The notes below the pieces were generated by a model. That model was not told the DNA's origin. It saw only the letters and a program-made list of their open reading frames with translations, and searched no databases. Below, piece by piece: positions 1-12,569 of a DNA stretch of 64,000 nt. Within the stretch, counting starts at the first letter, position 1, and every line of letters starts with the position of its first letter. This DNA comes from Saccharum officinarum (Eukaryota; Streptophyta; Magnoliopsida; Poales; Poaceae), in NCBI GenBank assembly GCA_020631735.1, contig CM036170.1, positions 70,013,737-70,077,736 of the forward strand, in the 5' to 3' direction. The translations under genes were made by a program, and so were the position numbers.

Positions 1-65
1 TCTAGAAAGAGAAGAATATATACACATATCTTATATGTGTAAAGTTATTAGAAGTATCCTTCCTT

Positions 66-3000
66 CTAGTCTGTTTTCCCATTTTCACTGCGCTTCCTCC
101 TAGAAAGGGTTTTCACCATCCCCTTGAGTATCTTCCAGAACCAAAACACGTTCATCACTGCAACCGCCGATGGCACTGCCACCAAGCTGTAGAATCCTAA
201 GGTGAAGATGGACCTCGCCTGGGAAACAAGGATGGCATCGGCAATAGAAAACAATCACACTTCTTTTTTTATGAATGCACCAAGGATTATTCTAACAAAA
301 AAAAATCATGCTGCTGCAGAAGCACCGTAGCAGCATCACAGAAGATAACATATTATTTTTCAGCAGTTGTGTGCAGCCATGCTGCTACAACAAAATATAG
401 TTTCTGCGGCAAGCTATTATTGATGAACCCTTATGTACAGGTAATTATGTGATTGCTAGTTTTTTCAGCTTCACAATGTCAGAATCAGAAGCACCAAAAC
501 AACTATAACTTCTGATAATCTAGTTTAATTTAAGGTTTCACATTTTCTGCAAGCCTTTTTTTTTCAGAACATTGAGGAACTAACTTCAATGTTAACAGAA
601 AAACACTGACCAACATATTCTAAAAAGTTACATTACAAGAAATAAATGGATTTTCATTGATTCCCAGGTTAATTGGTAGTACAGTGTGCTTTCAGGATGA
701 AAAATTTAAATACACATACCTGATCAAAATGAAAATACATATGGGTGAACATATAGATGAATAAGATTATCCGAGCAATCTGTAGCAGGAAAAAGACATG
801 TTAATCAACTATTCACCAGAGCAAAATGGTCATTTAAAGAAGACGTTTAGGGTTTATTTGGAAAGTGAGAAGCGGCATCCAAATCCTTATGGTTAATTCA
901 GACTAGAGCATAAAAGTTTTTAGGACCAAATCCTCTGTTCCAAAATCCAAAAATGGCCCTTCTTGTGTTCCTTAGAAAAAAGAAACTCATTTTGGCCTTT
1001 ATCAATCTGTATAATGAAGTCATCACTAATCATTACCCCAGCTATCACATCTTCAAAACAACTCAGAAGCTGTTGTAAAAAAACAACTCAGAAGCATATC
1101 AAGGAAGCAGAAATTTTAGATTTCCATTTGATTTGTAATGATACAAAACAACATATAAAATGTAAATGAAAATGAAAAAAATGGGCACATTTTTCACTGA
1201 ATCTGGTCAAAACCTAAAAAAAGGATAGTTTCACAGTTGACAGGGATAGTTTTGTAGTATGCTCTCTGATGTGCGTGAACAGCAGAAATAGTAAAAGTGA
1301 CAACCACAGCTGCCAGGGAACCTACTACGCAATGCTCTAGCATTTAGAGACAACCTTCCTGTACCATATCAGTCCATATGCATTATGACTGTATATAAAA
1401 TTGGTTTTAGAAAAAAAAAAGCTGATGACTCATGAGAGGAGCTGTTGTACCAGCCATCCAACAAATAGAGCCACGCCATTGTATAAGTAAAGATTACAAG
1501 TCTTCTGACCAGCAACGTCCAAATACCTGTAGGGATCATTACAAACTTTTTTAAAAAAATAAAATGAATGGTAGCCCCAGTTCTTAATGAGCAGATTAGC
1601 AACAAAGGATATTACCATCTGAGGTTCACAATGGGAGTCGTGACTTCAGTGAAGAGGACCATGAGTATGTACATGTGTGCTTTGCCACTCAACAAAGCAA
1701 GACCAATTGCATACATAGAAAATCCGTGATGCAGGAGCTGAAACATCAATATTAGAAAAACTAGCTCCTGATATAGAGGAAACAACAATAAGAAAACTCT
1801 ATTAAAAGCTAGAACATGTGCTATGACCGAGTGGTACTTACATACTCCTTTCCACCTAAAGAAGGAAAATAAAGCAGGATCGTCGTCAAGTCTGTCAGAA
1901 AGTAACCAATCGAAACCTGCAGAGGCAACAATTGTTTTTTTTCTTATGTCATGAGTATGATAAGAGACATGGAGTAAAGAAGCATCACATGTAAATAATC
2001 AAATTGTTGTTAACATATATTAAAGAAATCAAACACTCGTTCTAACATTTTCATGTTCATTTTATTCTGAAGGACATGTAGTGTATATGGACAACAAATT
2101 GATTGTCTTCAAACAGAGGGAGAAATAAAGTTGAAACGCACAGCTTACCCCAAACATGGAATCAGATAACCATGATTTTCTATCAATTATTATGCTATTG
2201 TGCGCATCTTCATTAAAGAGGTCAGAGATCATGACCAAGTAGAAAGACACGGCCGCAGCTACCAACGCATGGAATGTAGAGAAACCCCTACCAATATGTG
2301 GCATCATATAATCAGATTAAACAAAGCTAAAGCCAACAATAATAAGAAAAGCAAAAGTATCTAAAAAGCTGTGTCTACACATATCTTACCTATTGTTCCA
2401 CTCAACCTTTTGTGTGTTATTTAACATATTGTAACATTTGAAACATCGAGAACTGACCTTTCTAGTCATCTCATATACCTGTAAGGACAACAGTGAGTAT
2501 AGCATGATACAGAGTATTACAGGAATAGTTTGATCCAATAGCCTGAAACAGTACTCTTCTGTAAGCTCAGAATTTCAGAAGTATGATGACATTTTCAATT
2601 GAAATCTAGTAGCTGGCAGAAATAAGAGCCAAAAAGTAGTCAGCAATGTTATGTTGGTTGTAACCTAGGACTCCCAGTCAACAATGTTATGTTGATTATG
2701 CACTTCATGGAGCGACTTGCCTAATTTTTACCACCCAGTTACCTTTAAAAACATTGCATAAGTTTCTCAACAAAGTGTTTTAATGGCCGAACATATACAT
2801 CTATATATTTTGCCGATTACATCGAATTTATTTGTCCAATGGATTTTTCATCGAGCTATTTTTTTTCCTTTTTTTTTGGTAAGTACCAACAAGTTATATA
2901 GAACCTTCCTTTTATTCTTGAGCAATTCACTCATCTTGAATAAACAAACCAATAGGTAAGTATTACCGTGAGGGGTTATTGTAGGAACATGAGCACACAT

Positions 3001-3891
3001 CCAACTAATCTTGCGCTGGATTATTTGTGTAATTTATTTGAAATTTAATGCGCTACACTTGTAACTGATGCCGTAAGTTTATATGATGTTGACTGTTTAT
3101 AACAATTGTTTCAAAAATAAGTTTTTTCTCAGTAGTGCCTTAAATCTCCCCTCTTTTCATGTCTTTTTGATTCTAAAAACATTATTCTACTGTGCGTGCA
3201 AACACAGAACACGACAAAGAAAAATATAGAGAACCAGTGAATTGTAACGCTAAAAGAATTAAGTCGACATCAAAGCTGCTGACGAGTGACGAGGAAACCT
3301 TTCCTTGATACTAACGGGAGTACGGGACATATCGAACGAACTAAATCGAGGAATCCAATATGATAATGCAGTTCCACCGGTAAACTATATATACAGTCTT
3401 CGAGGAAGCTTCTGATCCTGTTCAAGCACCAAAAATAACTCTTGTAGAAAACTATTCAACGCTATGTTGTCCACAAACTTGTATTGCGCTTGCGCCTACA
3501 GCTACCAGTCAGGCTCAGGCGTCGTTGAAGACAGAGACTGGCACCTAGATGCATCATGCATCATTAACTAGCGCCGGTACGACCTACATTGACATTACCA
3601 GAAGAAAAAAGACGTATAATGATGAAAGATTTGGGGGGTTTGGACACAAATAGCAACAGGCACAACTACTCTGTCGCAGATTAAAAGGAACGAAGTTTGA
3701 GTTGTCGAGTTGATGGTTTGAAAGGAACGAACTATGAGCTGATAGTTTGAAATTCAGACAGTGAAATGAAAGCAAAAAAAACAAGGAGGGACCAAGCGAG
3801 GGAAGCTTACAGCGCCGCACATGAGGATGCCGGCAAGAACCGACGCCGGCCACAGAATCTGCTCCCGGGGCCCGAAAAAATTCCCGTCCAT
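66..3891 (-). CDS. TLC-domain transmembrane protein (TMEM56/TLCD4-like), 8 coding exons, 264 aa
   Basis: Coding exons on the minus strand are 3891-3811, 2478-2390, 2287-2149, 1916-1842, 1737-1616, 1526-1451, 779-720 and 218-66. All have GT-AG borders, and together they total 795 nt with frame kept. The product has an N-terminal segment ending SVLAGILMCGA, then VEWNNRGFSTFHAL, which is the conserved entry to the TLC (TRAM-LAG1-CLN8) domain. IGYFLTDLTTILLY, LLHHGFSMYAIGLALLSG, TEVTTPIVNLRWYLD and NVFWFWKILKG follow, all family hallmarks. The conserved HH pair sits at the start of exon 5. Several hydrophobic helices indicate a polytopic endomembrane protein. The start ATG at 3891 is the first in frame that gives a full N-terminus. 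Family members are thought to bind or process lipids, but no substrate is assigned to this plant branch. The ortholog call rests on recalled similarity to Arabidopsis TLC proteins. Confidence 0.9.
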
Positions 3892-4280
3892 CCCTCCGCT
3901 ACCCGATCCAATCGACCAACGAGCAGAGGAGAAGAACCACCAGCAGCAGCTCCGCAATGAGGCACCAAAACGGCAACAAGTTCCTCCCAGAACCCTGCGT
4001 ACCCAATCCACTAGTAATCATCCAGTCCTAGCACGAAACACAGCTCCGCGTTTCAATCTCCCGCCTCCCACAAAGCTTCGCAATTGGCAGCGCCTGGGGA
4101 AAAAGAAGCTGTGAATCTTACCTGCCTGCCACCTGGATTCTGGATAGGATGGCTTGGGACTTGCGGCGTAGCCTTCGCCGCTTGCTTTCTTGCTCCTCCC
4201 TTTCGTGGGTTTTCTTTGTGGCCTGGGCCTCGCTCGAGCGTTGAGCCTCCGGGTTTTAAAGCGAGGGTGCGGCGTGCACA
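3892..4280 (-). promoter_or_regulatory. 5' leader and GC-rich promoter of the TLC-domain gene
   Basis: Upstream of the TLC start codon, the minus strand carries a strong donor, GGCAG|GTAAGATT, at about 4118. This suggests a non-coding first exon and a 5'-UTR intron ending near the coding exon. The region from 4118 to 4280 is GC- and CpG-rich, as is usual for grass promoters. A TTTAAA-like core lies near 4255. Overlapping plus-strand ORFs here look like GC-driven shadows. The acceptor of the UTR intron could not be fixed. Confidence 0.4.
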
Positions 4281-5400
4281 CAGGCACACAGCGCACGAGG
4301 ACGAGGGGACGACGACATGGAGGCGAGGTGATCGGCTTCGGCTCGGCGCCTTGTCCTTGGGACAGCCACGAGACGGGACCCGGGCCAGTTGTCTCCGCCG
4401 CTCGCCAGCTGATCAGATTCGTTGCATAATTGCATTGCATTCAATTGCACGGCCGAGGTGACACGTCCATGAACAGTTAAGTTACGTAACACTTGGTACG
4501 TACCCGATTCGTCTCGCGGATTGCAGAGGGAAATTAAGATCTGGATACCTCAGGCTCTGATCAAGGAACTTCCCTATGCGTGTCAGTGTGTGGATGGGAT
4601 CATGGGAGGTCCTGCCAGCGTCGTGGATCTGATGAACGCACGGCTAGCAGCATGTGACACGGTGTCAAACTTGATGAGGAATTATTAAAGGAGAGACAGA
4701 GAACAGTGCTAGTGCTGCGGTCTCATGTGATCGTGTTGAATTGCAGAGGGCCAGAGGTCATGTAGTTTCCCATAAAGAAAAAAAAAACTAGCAGCAAGCA
4801 GTTTATAGCATCTTCTGCCATCCTACATATATGTACGTATGTTTGCAATGCAAAATATGGCCGGTGATTTCAGAGCACCGAGAATAGGACTTCTCTCAGC
4901 GAAGCACAAGAACTGAATCAAGATCAGATATCTCACACCTCTTATAGGTGTGTAATGTGTTCGCTGGAGCTTGCTGCAGGTGCTGCTGCGTTCCTGCTAC
5001 AGAACAGCTGAAAGGAAATTTGCAGCAACATCTGCACCAAGAGGTGAAAAACAGGGCCCTATATTTTCTTCAGCTTTTCCATTAGAGGTGCCCGTCCTCT
5101 TCCTCCCCCGTCTCTAGGGATTCTTGTGCTATTGCCTATTTGAGTTAGCTTGGTCCTTGGTGTCCACCGTAGGAAGACTTTTAAATTTTGATTTCTAACG
5201 AGGCCTTGATTTCTAACGAGGCCTTGTTTAGGGAGTGGGAGTATTGCGTCGGGAGGGTAGGACACTACCTGCCGAGTTCATGGGAGTTGCTGTAACAATA
5301 TAGCAATTATTGTCCCGGTTTCGGCCATTCTTTGTACTTGCATATTGCTTACTCATTTCTTAATGCAATGATATGCACTCTCGTGCATATTCGATAAAAA
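4281..5400. other. Intergenic stretch, no gene recognised
   Basis: No ORF with recognisable homology, splice structure or terminal repeats was seen. A short direct repeat of TTGATTTCTAACGAGGCC lies around 5189-5222. AT content rises steadily away from the TLC promoter. Confidence 0.5.
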
Positions 5401-5402
5401 AA

Positions 5403-5712
5403 AAGTTTAGTCACTATTACATCGGATGTTTGGATGCATACATGAAGTATTAAAATAGACTAAAAAAATAATTAATTGCACAGATTACGACTACTTTGCG
5501 AGACGATTTTTTTAAGCCTAATTAGTCCATGATTTGATAATGTGGTGCTACAGTAAACATGTGCTAATGATAGATTAATTAGGCTTAATGAATTCGTCTC
5601 GCGGATTCCTGAGGACTTCTGTAATTTGTTTTATTAGTACTATCCGAACACTCTCATGTGATATTCAATGTGACACTCCTAAATTTTAGCCCCTGGATTT
5701 AAACACCATCTA
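5403..5712. mobile_element. Common grass MITE (copy 1 of 4 in the window)
   Basis: This AT-rich element contains the widespread grass motifs TTAAGCCTAATTAGTCCATG and GTGGTGCTACAGTAAACAT. It also has the mirrored sequence TTAATTAGGCTTAATGAATTCGTCTCGCG. The two halves form subterminal inverted repeats around ATCGGATGT / TTCAATGTGACAC. It has no coding capacity. Related copies lie at 44787, 47815 and 54005. Exact ends and target duplication were not resolved. Confidence 0.7.
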
Positions 5713-6116
5713 AGTCGTGCGGAAAATATTATTAAGTCTTTTTTTATGAACTGCATAGTACAGACGCAAACACTCGTATGCGCATTCATCTCTATGAACG
5801 TCAACATACACTCTACTCCTATGAGCATCTCTAAAAGACCGAGCTAACAGATTTTGAGATAGTCTAAGTTACCTTAGATGTGTCGTTGTTGGCGGACACT
5901 TCGCTTGCCACTAAAATAATAACACCGTTAAATTCTAGAATAAACCTAAGAAAATACAAGCACCAGGTGGATAAGTTCCATCACAAAGAAATCAACCAGC
6001 TCAGTTCGCGCAAATATTACCAAGTTGAAGTGGTGTTGCACATTATTTCAATTTGCCACAAAAACAAAGGTTAGGTACATTGTCTATTTATTATCGGACT
6101 ATCTTGCATTAATAAC

Positions 6117-6236
6117 TACTTCCTCGGTTCCAAATTATATTTGACTTTTTTGGCATCTATTTTGCTATGTATAATATCTAAATACATAGCAAAATAAACG
6201 TAAAAAAATCAAAGCAATTTGGAACGGGATGAGTAG
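6117..6236. mobile_element. Stowaway-type MITE, 120 bp hairpin
   Basis: Terminal inverted repeats CTACTTCCTCGGTTCCAAATT and CTACTCATCCCGTTCCAAATT (reverse of the right end) match the Stowaway (Tc1/mariner-derived) consensus that starts CTCCCTCCG. The interior folds back on itself around TTTTGCTATGTAT / ATACATAGCAAAA. The whole element can therefore form one long hairpin. Confidence 0.75.
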
Positions 6237-6589
6237 TTCAGTTCGACGAGTTGCGAACAGCAAACGCTGGTTCAAGACCACACGATTCGTAGAAATAATA
6301 ATGGCCATGATTTAAAAAATGTAAACCCGTGCTAGTACAATATTATTGATGCACGGCCAAATCTCAACGTCCTACAGAAGATTGATATCGGTCAGGGATT
6401 CTATCCCGGCTTGCATCCAGGTGTTGGTTGCCAATGATTTAGCACCGGTTGATGAGTAATGGAATCTGCTTCCATGTTCAAAAAAAAAACATACCTTCCA
6501 TGACAGAAGGTTGTACTACAGCAACATCCTAGGGACGCCGTTTCAGCGACAACACAGCATTCAACTGTCGCAACTCAACCTACGTACCC

Positions 6590-8990
6590 ACTATCGACTT
6601 GTCGGACCAGATTGCACCGTTCTCGCCTGATGAGATTCTGAGGATCGTCAGGGAGACACCTTCGGAGTTCGGACCGCGCGCCAGGTCCGGACGGGTTCAA
6701 TGGAAGCTTCTTCAAAGCGGCTTGGGAAATCATCTCCACAGATGTCTACGAGGTGACGAGGTGTTCAGGGCGATCTGGGAATTGGATTGCAGAAGCCTAT
6801 ACCTTTTGAACGGAGCCGAGATGGTCCTCAAGAAGAGAGGCGCCGGAGGGGCTGGCCGACTACAGGCCAATCAGCCTCGTACACTCAGTGGGCAAGCTGA
6901 TCTCCTAAGGTTTGGCATTACGGCTAGCGCCCAGAATGGCGGAGCTAATACGCCTAAAGTGCCCAGAATGGTGAAGCTAGTACGCCTAAACCAGTCGGCG
7001 TACATCCGCGGTAGACAAATTCATAAAAATTTTCGCACCGTGCAGCTCACGTGCAGATGGCTTCATACCAAGCGCCACCCAACGGTGCTTCTCAAAGTTG
7101 ATCTAGCCAAGGCTTTCGACTCGGTAGCGTGGTCGTTCTTGCTTGAGGTCCTTCAGCACGCTTCCCAGCACGTTGGAGGGACCCTGCTGGGAACGCCGAG
7201 CACGCGAGTGCTCGTCAATGGGCGTCCCGGCCGTAGAATCAGGCACGCTCGTGATCTACGCCAAGGAGACCCGCTTTTGCCACTTCTGTTCATGACAGTT
7301 ATGGAGGTACTCAACGAGCTCATTGCTGAGGCGGCCGCATCCTCACACCATTGCCCGGGAACATAATCAAATTCAGGGCATCGATATACGCAGACGACCT
7401 CGTCATCTTCCTGTCGCCAAATTCAAAGGACTTCACCTGCATTCGGCAAATACTTGAGCTGTTCGTTGGGGCATCAGGACTGTCTATGAACATTAGCAAG
7501 TGCCAGATGACCCCGATACGATGCTCAGACACTGAACTGGAGGAGGTACAGCAAGTCTTCCCGTGCCGGATTCAACACTTCCCTTGTCAGTACCTGGGCA
7601 CACCTCTGTCGTTGTCGCGGCTGCACAGGTCTGATGAGCAGCGGCTCGTTGACAAGGTGGTGGCGCGCATCCCGACTTGGAAATCCGGACTGCTCAATGC
7701 CGCCGGGTGGGCCACATTGACGCAAACCACTTTGTCCAACACCGGTACACATCTCCATCACCTGTTGTCTATCCACCAGGGCGATCGAGCAGATCGACAA
7801 ACGACGCCTTGCTTTCCTTTGGAGCGGCACTGAGTCAACTTCGGGTGGCAAATGCAAGATCGCATGGCCAATTGTTTGCGCCCCCAAGGACTACGGTGGC
7901 CTGGGTATTACTGATCTGAAGGCCCTTGGCTTTGCGCTCAGATTGAGATGGGAGTGGTTGCGCCGAACGGAAACTTCATCGGCCTGGGCACTTCTTCCGG
8001 CGAAGACTAAACGTGTTGTTGACGCAATGTTCCGGGCTTCGGTCACGGTCCGCTTGGGGGACGGGGACCGACGCTTGGCTGTCGGATGGTCCGATCTGCT
8101 CCTTTGTGCCATGCCTCTACAATGCTATTGACCGACGTCGGCGTGGACGTTCGGTGAAGGATTGCTACAGCGCACCTAGGTCCGTGACATCGTGGGGGTG
8201 CCCACTGCCCCAGTTCTCTGTGACTACGTCACGCTCTAGGAAAAGCTTGAAAATGTGCAGTTGTAGCCAGCTGTGCCGGATAGGTTCATATGGCGATGGA
8301 CAGTGAACGGCAAGTACTCAGCTTTCTCGGCTTACCGTTCATTCTTCATTGGCATGTCCACAATGATCGGTGCCAAGCAGCTGTGGAAGGTCAAGGTTCC
8401 ACCGAAGGTTAAGTTATTCTTCTGGATTACCCTCCATAGTCGACTTTGGACAGCTGAGCGGCGATGGAGACATGGACTGCAGCAACATGGCACCTGCGTC
8501 CTGTGTGATCAAGATTTGGAGACCACTGACCACCTCCTGGCATCGTGTGCCTACGCAAGGGAGACTTGGTACCGTTGCCTCCAGTTGGCCGGTATGGAAA
8601 CCTTGCCTCAGGGTGATGTTACCTTGGTGGATTGGTGGTTGACAACCAGAAAAGTGGGGCCCACGGCAGCTAGACGTTTGCTTCGATTCCGCGGTGTTGA
8701 TCACATCTCGGAACATTCACATCTTGGAACATTTACAAGGAACGTAACCGGAGAAACGTTTGACAATGTCTCGAGAACACCGCTGGAGCTCATACGTGCT
8801 ATCCTTGACGAGGCAAGCAGCTGGGTTGCCGCTGGTTACTCCAGCCTGTCGCCGGTGGTCGCTACTGCAGACCGGTAGCCTCGCAAAATGGGTGTATTTC
8901 TTAGTTACGTCTTGGTACAATCCACCGTCTAGCGGTGCCTCATGTTTGTCTTTACCCAGTTACCATTACCAATGGCATCTTGCCATGAAG
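6590..8990 (+). pseudogene. Decayed L1-type LINE: reverse transcriptase plus zf-RVT
   Basis: Reading frames broken by several shifts still spell a LINE ORF2. VDLAKAFDSVAWSFL, RQGDPLLPLLF and IYADDLVIFL are the palm motifs, the last being the YADD catalytic box, at 7090-7420. SGLSMNISKCQM and YLGTPLSLSRL follow. APKDYGGLGITDLKA lies near 7880. Then VPPKVKLFFWITLHSRLWTAERR and the zinc-binding CVLCDQDLETTDHLLASC (zf-RVT) lie at 8390-8540. The frame changes between about 7340 and 7380, near 7790-7835, and between about 8130 and 8273. No endonuclease domain, poly-A tail or target duplication was found, so both ends are probably missing. It is not functional. Confidence 0.9.
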
Positions 8991-9040
8991 TGACTTTGAA
9001 CGTGTAATCTATTTCGAACTCTTTCTCAGTGAAATACCAG

Positions 9041-9143
9041 CCTGTTCGCTTGAGATTATCAGCAGTCAGTCAGCAGTGTTTTTCTCTCATAAAAAACCAG
9101 CCAGCAGCACTTTCAACCAGCCAGATCAGTCTAAACGAACAGG
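9041..9143. mobile_element. Short MITE with CCTGTTCG/CGAACAGG ends
   Basis: The element begins CCTGTTCGCTTGAGATTATC and ends CTAAACGAACAGG, so its outer 8 bases are inverted repeats. The internal text (TTTTTCTCTCATAAAAAACCAGCCAGCAG) belongs to a small grass MITE family common near genes. A degenerate relative lies at 55415-55555. Confidence 0.6.
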
Positions 9144-9970
9144 TCGTACGTGCCACGCACGCTCTTAAAAAATTAATAGTTTATATGATTGGTTCCTTCG
9201 GAAATACAGTACTTGCTATGCATGTTTTCGGAAAAAAAATGATCGGTTCCTTCGTAGGAGGAGCAAAAAATACGATCGTGGTTAGTCTGTGCGCTGTCGC
9301 GTTTATTAGTGGCTCATTGTTTTTGTCAGGAGAGGTTGTCTACTCCGTGCTTCTCCAGGTTGCGATTTGCTTCTGCTATCAGCTCAGCTGAACACTTGTC
9401 CGGCTATCTCTTGCTCCGGGGTCGCTCTCCTCATAAATAAGGCCACACCTGCGTTGATTCCGATGGAAATCTGAATTCTGCCCAATTAAGAGCGAACTCG
9501 ATGTTGCATATTCCAATCCCTACCAGTTGTTTTCTTCCTCACGGCACGGCACAACGGGACGTTGCCCAGCCCAGTCCAAGCAGGCAAGCAATGCATTTTT
9601 GTGCCGCTACAAATCGCAATCACAGATTACACGTAAGTACTGCAACTACCAGACGGAGCGCTTCAGAAGCTGGGCAGCCGAGGACGGACGTTCCGGGACT
9701 TCGGCCGGTATACGAAGACTCCCTGCTGGGAACCTGTACATGGGCCAGGTCAAGAGTCCCTGTAAGCATCCCACGGGTACCAGCCCAATGGGCGTGTACT
9801 CGCATCTCTAATTTGACCTATGTTTCTCTCGAAAAAGTTCAAGTCCTTTTTAAACTTCTCTAGCCAGTCTTTGGAGGTTTGATTAACGGTAATCCTTGAC
9901 GTCCGTCCGGACCGACGGGACAGACCCACCTCGCGTCGCGCATCCCTGCGTCCCTGCTCACGCCGTCCTG
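9144..9970. other. Intergenic stretch, no gene recognised
   Basis: Unbroken frames here are short and carry no recognisable domain or splice pattern. I see no element ends. Confidence 0.4.
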
Positions 9971-10076
9971 TTCTTACACCTCGCGCCTTGCACCGTCACA
10001 CAGGACCCGCCTCGCGCCCTGCGCCTCAGCACCTCTTACCTCGCACGGTCGCACAGGACCCGTCTCGCGCCGCATG
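9971..10076. repeat. GC-rich tandem repeat running into the assembly gap
   Basis: Roughly two diverged units of about 50-55 bp share CACACAGGACCCGCCTCGCGCC and GCACAGGACCCGTCTCGCGCC (each read in pieces). The array is cut off by the N run, so its true copy number is unknown. Confidence 0.55.
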
Positions 10077-10176
10077 NNNNNNNNNNNNNNNNNNNNNNNN
10101 NNNNNNNNNNNNNNNNNNNNNNNNNNNNNNNNNNNNNNNNNNNNNNNNNNNNNNNNNNNNNNNNNNNNNNNNNNNN
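10077..10176. other. Assembly gap (100 N)
   Basis: Exactly 100 consecutive N characters, the conventional placeholder for a gap of unknown size. Frames crossing it are meaningless. Confidence 0.99.
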
Positions 10177-10869
10177 TCATAAAAGAAAAAGAAAAACAGT
10201 ACTATGCAACACTTAATTTATATGAGTCACAAACTGTGCAGTTAGGCCCTTCCTTCTTTAAAATTCAAGCCCGAGGGGGGTCGTCGGGAGCTCACTGTTT
10301 CCGGCGAAGGGGGCCACGCCGGCGGCCGGGGAGTGCGGCGAAGCACCTGGGGCCTCGTGCGCACCCGTGGTGTCCACAACTCGGCCAGAGGTGGGCCATG
10401 GGCCCTAGCCACACACGCCAGCGGCATGCAGCCGAGCTGTAAGGCGGCGGCGTTGTTCCGGAGGCCAATAGCTCAGGCGAGCATGCGCGTGAGATGCAGC
10501 ACGACGAGGTGAAGGCAGTGGTGCCGTGGCTGCGGTCATGGGGCCTAGAGCAGCGAGGACACGGGCGACAGCGAGCTTGGCCGCCGGCCATGGCGGCGGT
10601 GCTCTGGTGCACACGTCGCAGCGAGAACGGGAGCAAGGAGGGCGATGCGAGTGAGGAGGGAGTGAGCTGAGGTGAGTGGGGAGCTCGGCGTCCATTAAGG
10701 AGAAGCAGCGGCACGGCAGGGAGGCAGGGACGCGCGGCAATTCATCGAGCACGTGGCATGCAACAACGTGGGCAAGGTGGGGCGCCGATTTGAGCCAGAT
10801 CCAGGCTGATTTGGACTATGGGCTCAAAAGAAGAGTTGCAGCCCACACGAAGCTCTACGTTTTCTATTA
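10177..10869. other. GC-rich stretch after the gap, no gene recognised
   Basis: This high-GC sequence has overlapping open frames on both strands but no start/splice structure or domain I recognise. It could belong to whatever element spans the gap. Confidence 0.4.
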
Positions 10870-11791
10870 AGGCAATCAGGTCATTAGAGCAACAAATTAG
10901 CAGTTAACTAGTTGCCAAAACTGCAGTGTCAACACCTTGATGGCAGTCACGAAAACTCACTTTCGATGGTCAAAACTTCATCAAAATGAACTCAACTTTT
11001 GTATGCTCTTCATCATCATATATTCTCCAACTTTTACATTTGGCTCAACTTGAGTTGCTTAGCAAAAACACGAGAACACGACGTGCCAATCATTATCGCC
11101 ATTGAAATCCCAGACTTGGAAATGTTTCTAAGTGCTGAAAACTGCGGCAAATTCAATCTTTATGCCCCGATTAGACTCACTTCTAAGCTGATATAGCTCT
11201 TAGTCCAAAAACAAAGTTTCTTATACAAAACATGAACTACAACTTTCATTTAAGGTCCAACATCAGAACTGGTATAGAACCAACATTTCTACTCTGACCA
11301 AAGTAGTATCGCGATAAATCTTGAATTGTCCTTTGTGATCCATTGGAGTATTTTCGGGGCATTTTCTCAACATGAACCTTTCATGACTTTTGTTGTAGAG
11401 TCCATCTAGAGTCATTTGGGCAAGGTTGCAAGGTTTGATTGATGACCTATATTTCTATTCACTTAATAGTGCAATTCAAGCACTTATTAAACTCATTCCA
11501 AAAAGGATATAACTTATCATTTCATGTGACTTTTTGACTCCAAATTTCATGAAACTTTTCCAGTGACCAATATAGATGGATATTGATGTGAGACACATGA
11601 AGATATTACCATATCACCTCCCAAGCCTATATCTTAAAAAGGGACTATAAGTAAAGTAAGGGTGAAATATCCAAGTTTAGTTTGGGGCTCATTTCCATAG
11701 GTTTGACCTTGACATCTTCATCACCACTTAATCTGCCATGTCTGAGCTCAAACCCACTGCTTAACTGGTGGCAAACACCTAGGGTGTTACA
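10870..11791 (-). mobile_element. Candidate LTR of a retrotransposon (minus orientation)
   Basis: The right edge reads AGGGTGTTACA. On the minus strand this gives TGTAACACCCTAGGTGTTTG, a typical TG... LTR start seen in many grass gypsy-type elements. The roughly 0.9 kb to its left is non-coding and AT-rich, as an LTR would be. I could not find the matching CA end, a target duplication or a second LTR. It may be a solo LTR or a fragment, and the left limit is approximate. Confidence 0.45.
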
Positions 11792-11879
11792 CTGTCTATC
11801 TCTGTCATGCAAGCCAGGTCCAATAATCAGACGTGCGCGCAACGGGTGGTTAGTGTCCAAATGGCCGAGCACTCCCTAG

Positions 11880-12133
11880 TCAAAATGCATCTGTGCATGC
11901 AGAGCGCTACAGCAGGCCATCACCCAACGGACGTAGAACCAGACACCCTGCACCACCTCGCTTGATCCCCAATGGTGGAGCATGCATCCAGGGTCAACAT
12001 GGGTACGCGCGTTGTGCTCCCACCCTCTCTCGTATGCAGCTAGACGGGCCCTATGCACATGCTCTCCTATGCAGGCACAACAGCAGCACACGGGGACTCA
12101 GCAGCAGCATGCGGGCAGGCTCAGCAGCAGCAG
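11880..12133. other. Sequence leading into a CAG-rich repeat
   Basis: Low-complexity sequence rich in GCAGCA/CAACAGCAG. No credible gene. Confidence 0.3.
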
Positions 12134-12371
12134 CACGCTGGGGCGTAGCAAACCAGTAGGCGTAGCAACAGCACATGCGGGCCCAACAGCAATAGCGCGC
12201 ACGGGGTGCGAAGCACGCGGGCAGTCATAGCAACAGCTGGAGCAGCACGCTCGGGGCGTAGCAAGCTAGCAGACGCAGTAGCATCACGCGCGGAACAAGT
12301 AGCATCAGCACACGCGGGGTGCGAAGCACGCGGGCAAGCGTAGCAAGCTAGCTGGCGCAGCAGCACGCTGG
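12134..12371. repeat. Degenerate tandem repeat, unit about 112-118 bp
   Basis: The phrase CACGCT(C)GGGGCGTAGCAA recurs at 12134 and 12246, and the third unit opens at 12364. Inner motifs GGGGTGCGAAGCACGCGGGCA and GTAGCAAGCTAGC recur at matching places. The copies are diverged and flanked by GCAGCAG simple sequence. The open frames across it are a by-product of the repeat. Confidence 0.65.
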
Positions 12372-12569
12372 TCCACGTGCGTCTGGACGTACGGGCGCTA
12401 TCATGGTCCTTTGATTAAACTTCATGGGATTTATTCTGTTACAATATTAGACAAATTCAGTATCACTTTAATCCAGAAAATTATAAATAACATATTTGCG
12501 ACATTAGACATGTAAACGTATGATCTAAGTGCAAAGAACACGTATGATACTAATCATCATAATTTTAAT

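Noticed and set aside
3754..4492. Several overlapping open frames on both strands near the TLC promoter
   Set aside because: They are in conflicting phases in GC-rich sequence. Only the minus-strand exon at 3811-3891 fits the gene. The others lack domains and splice logic.
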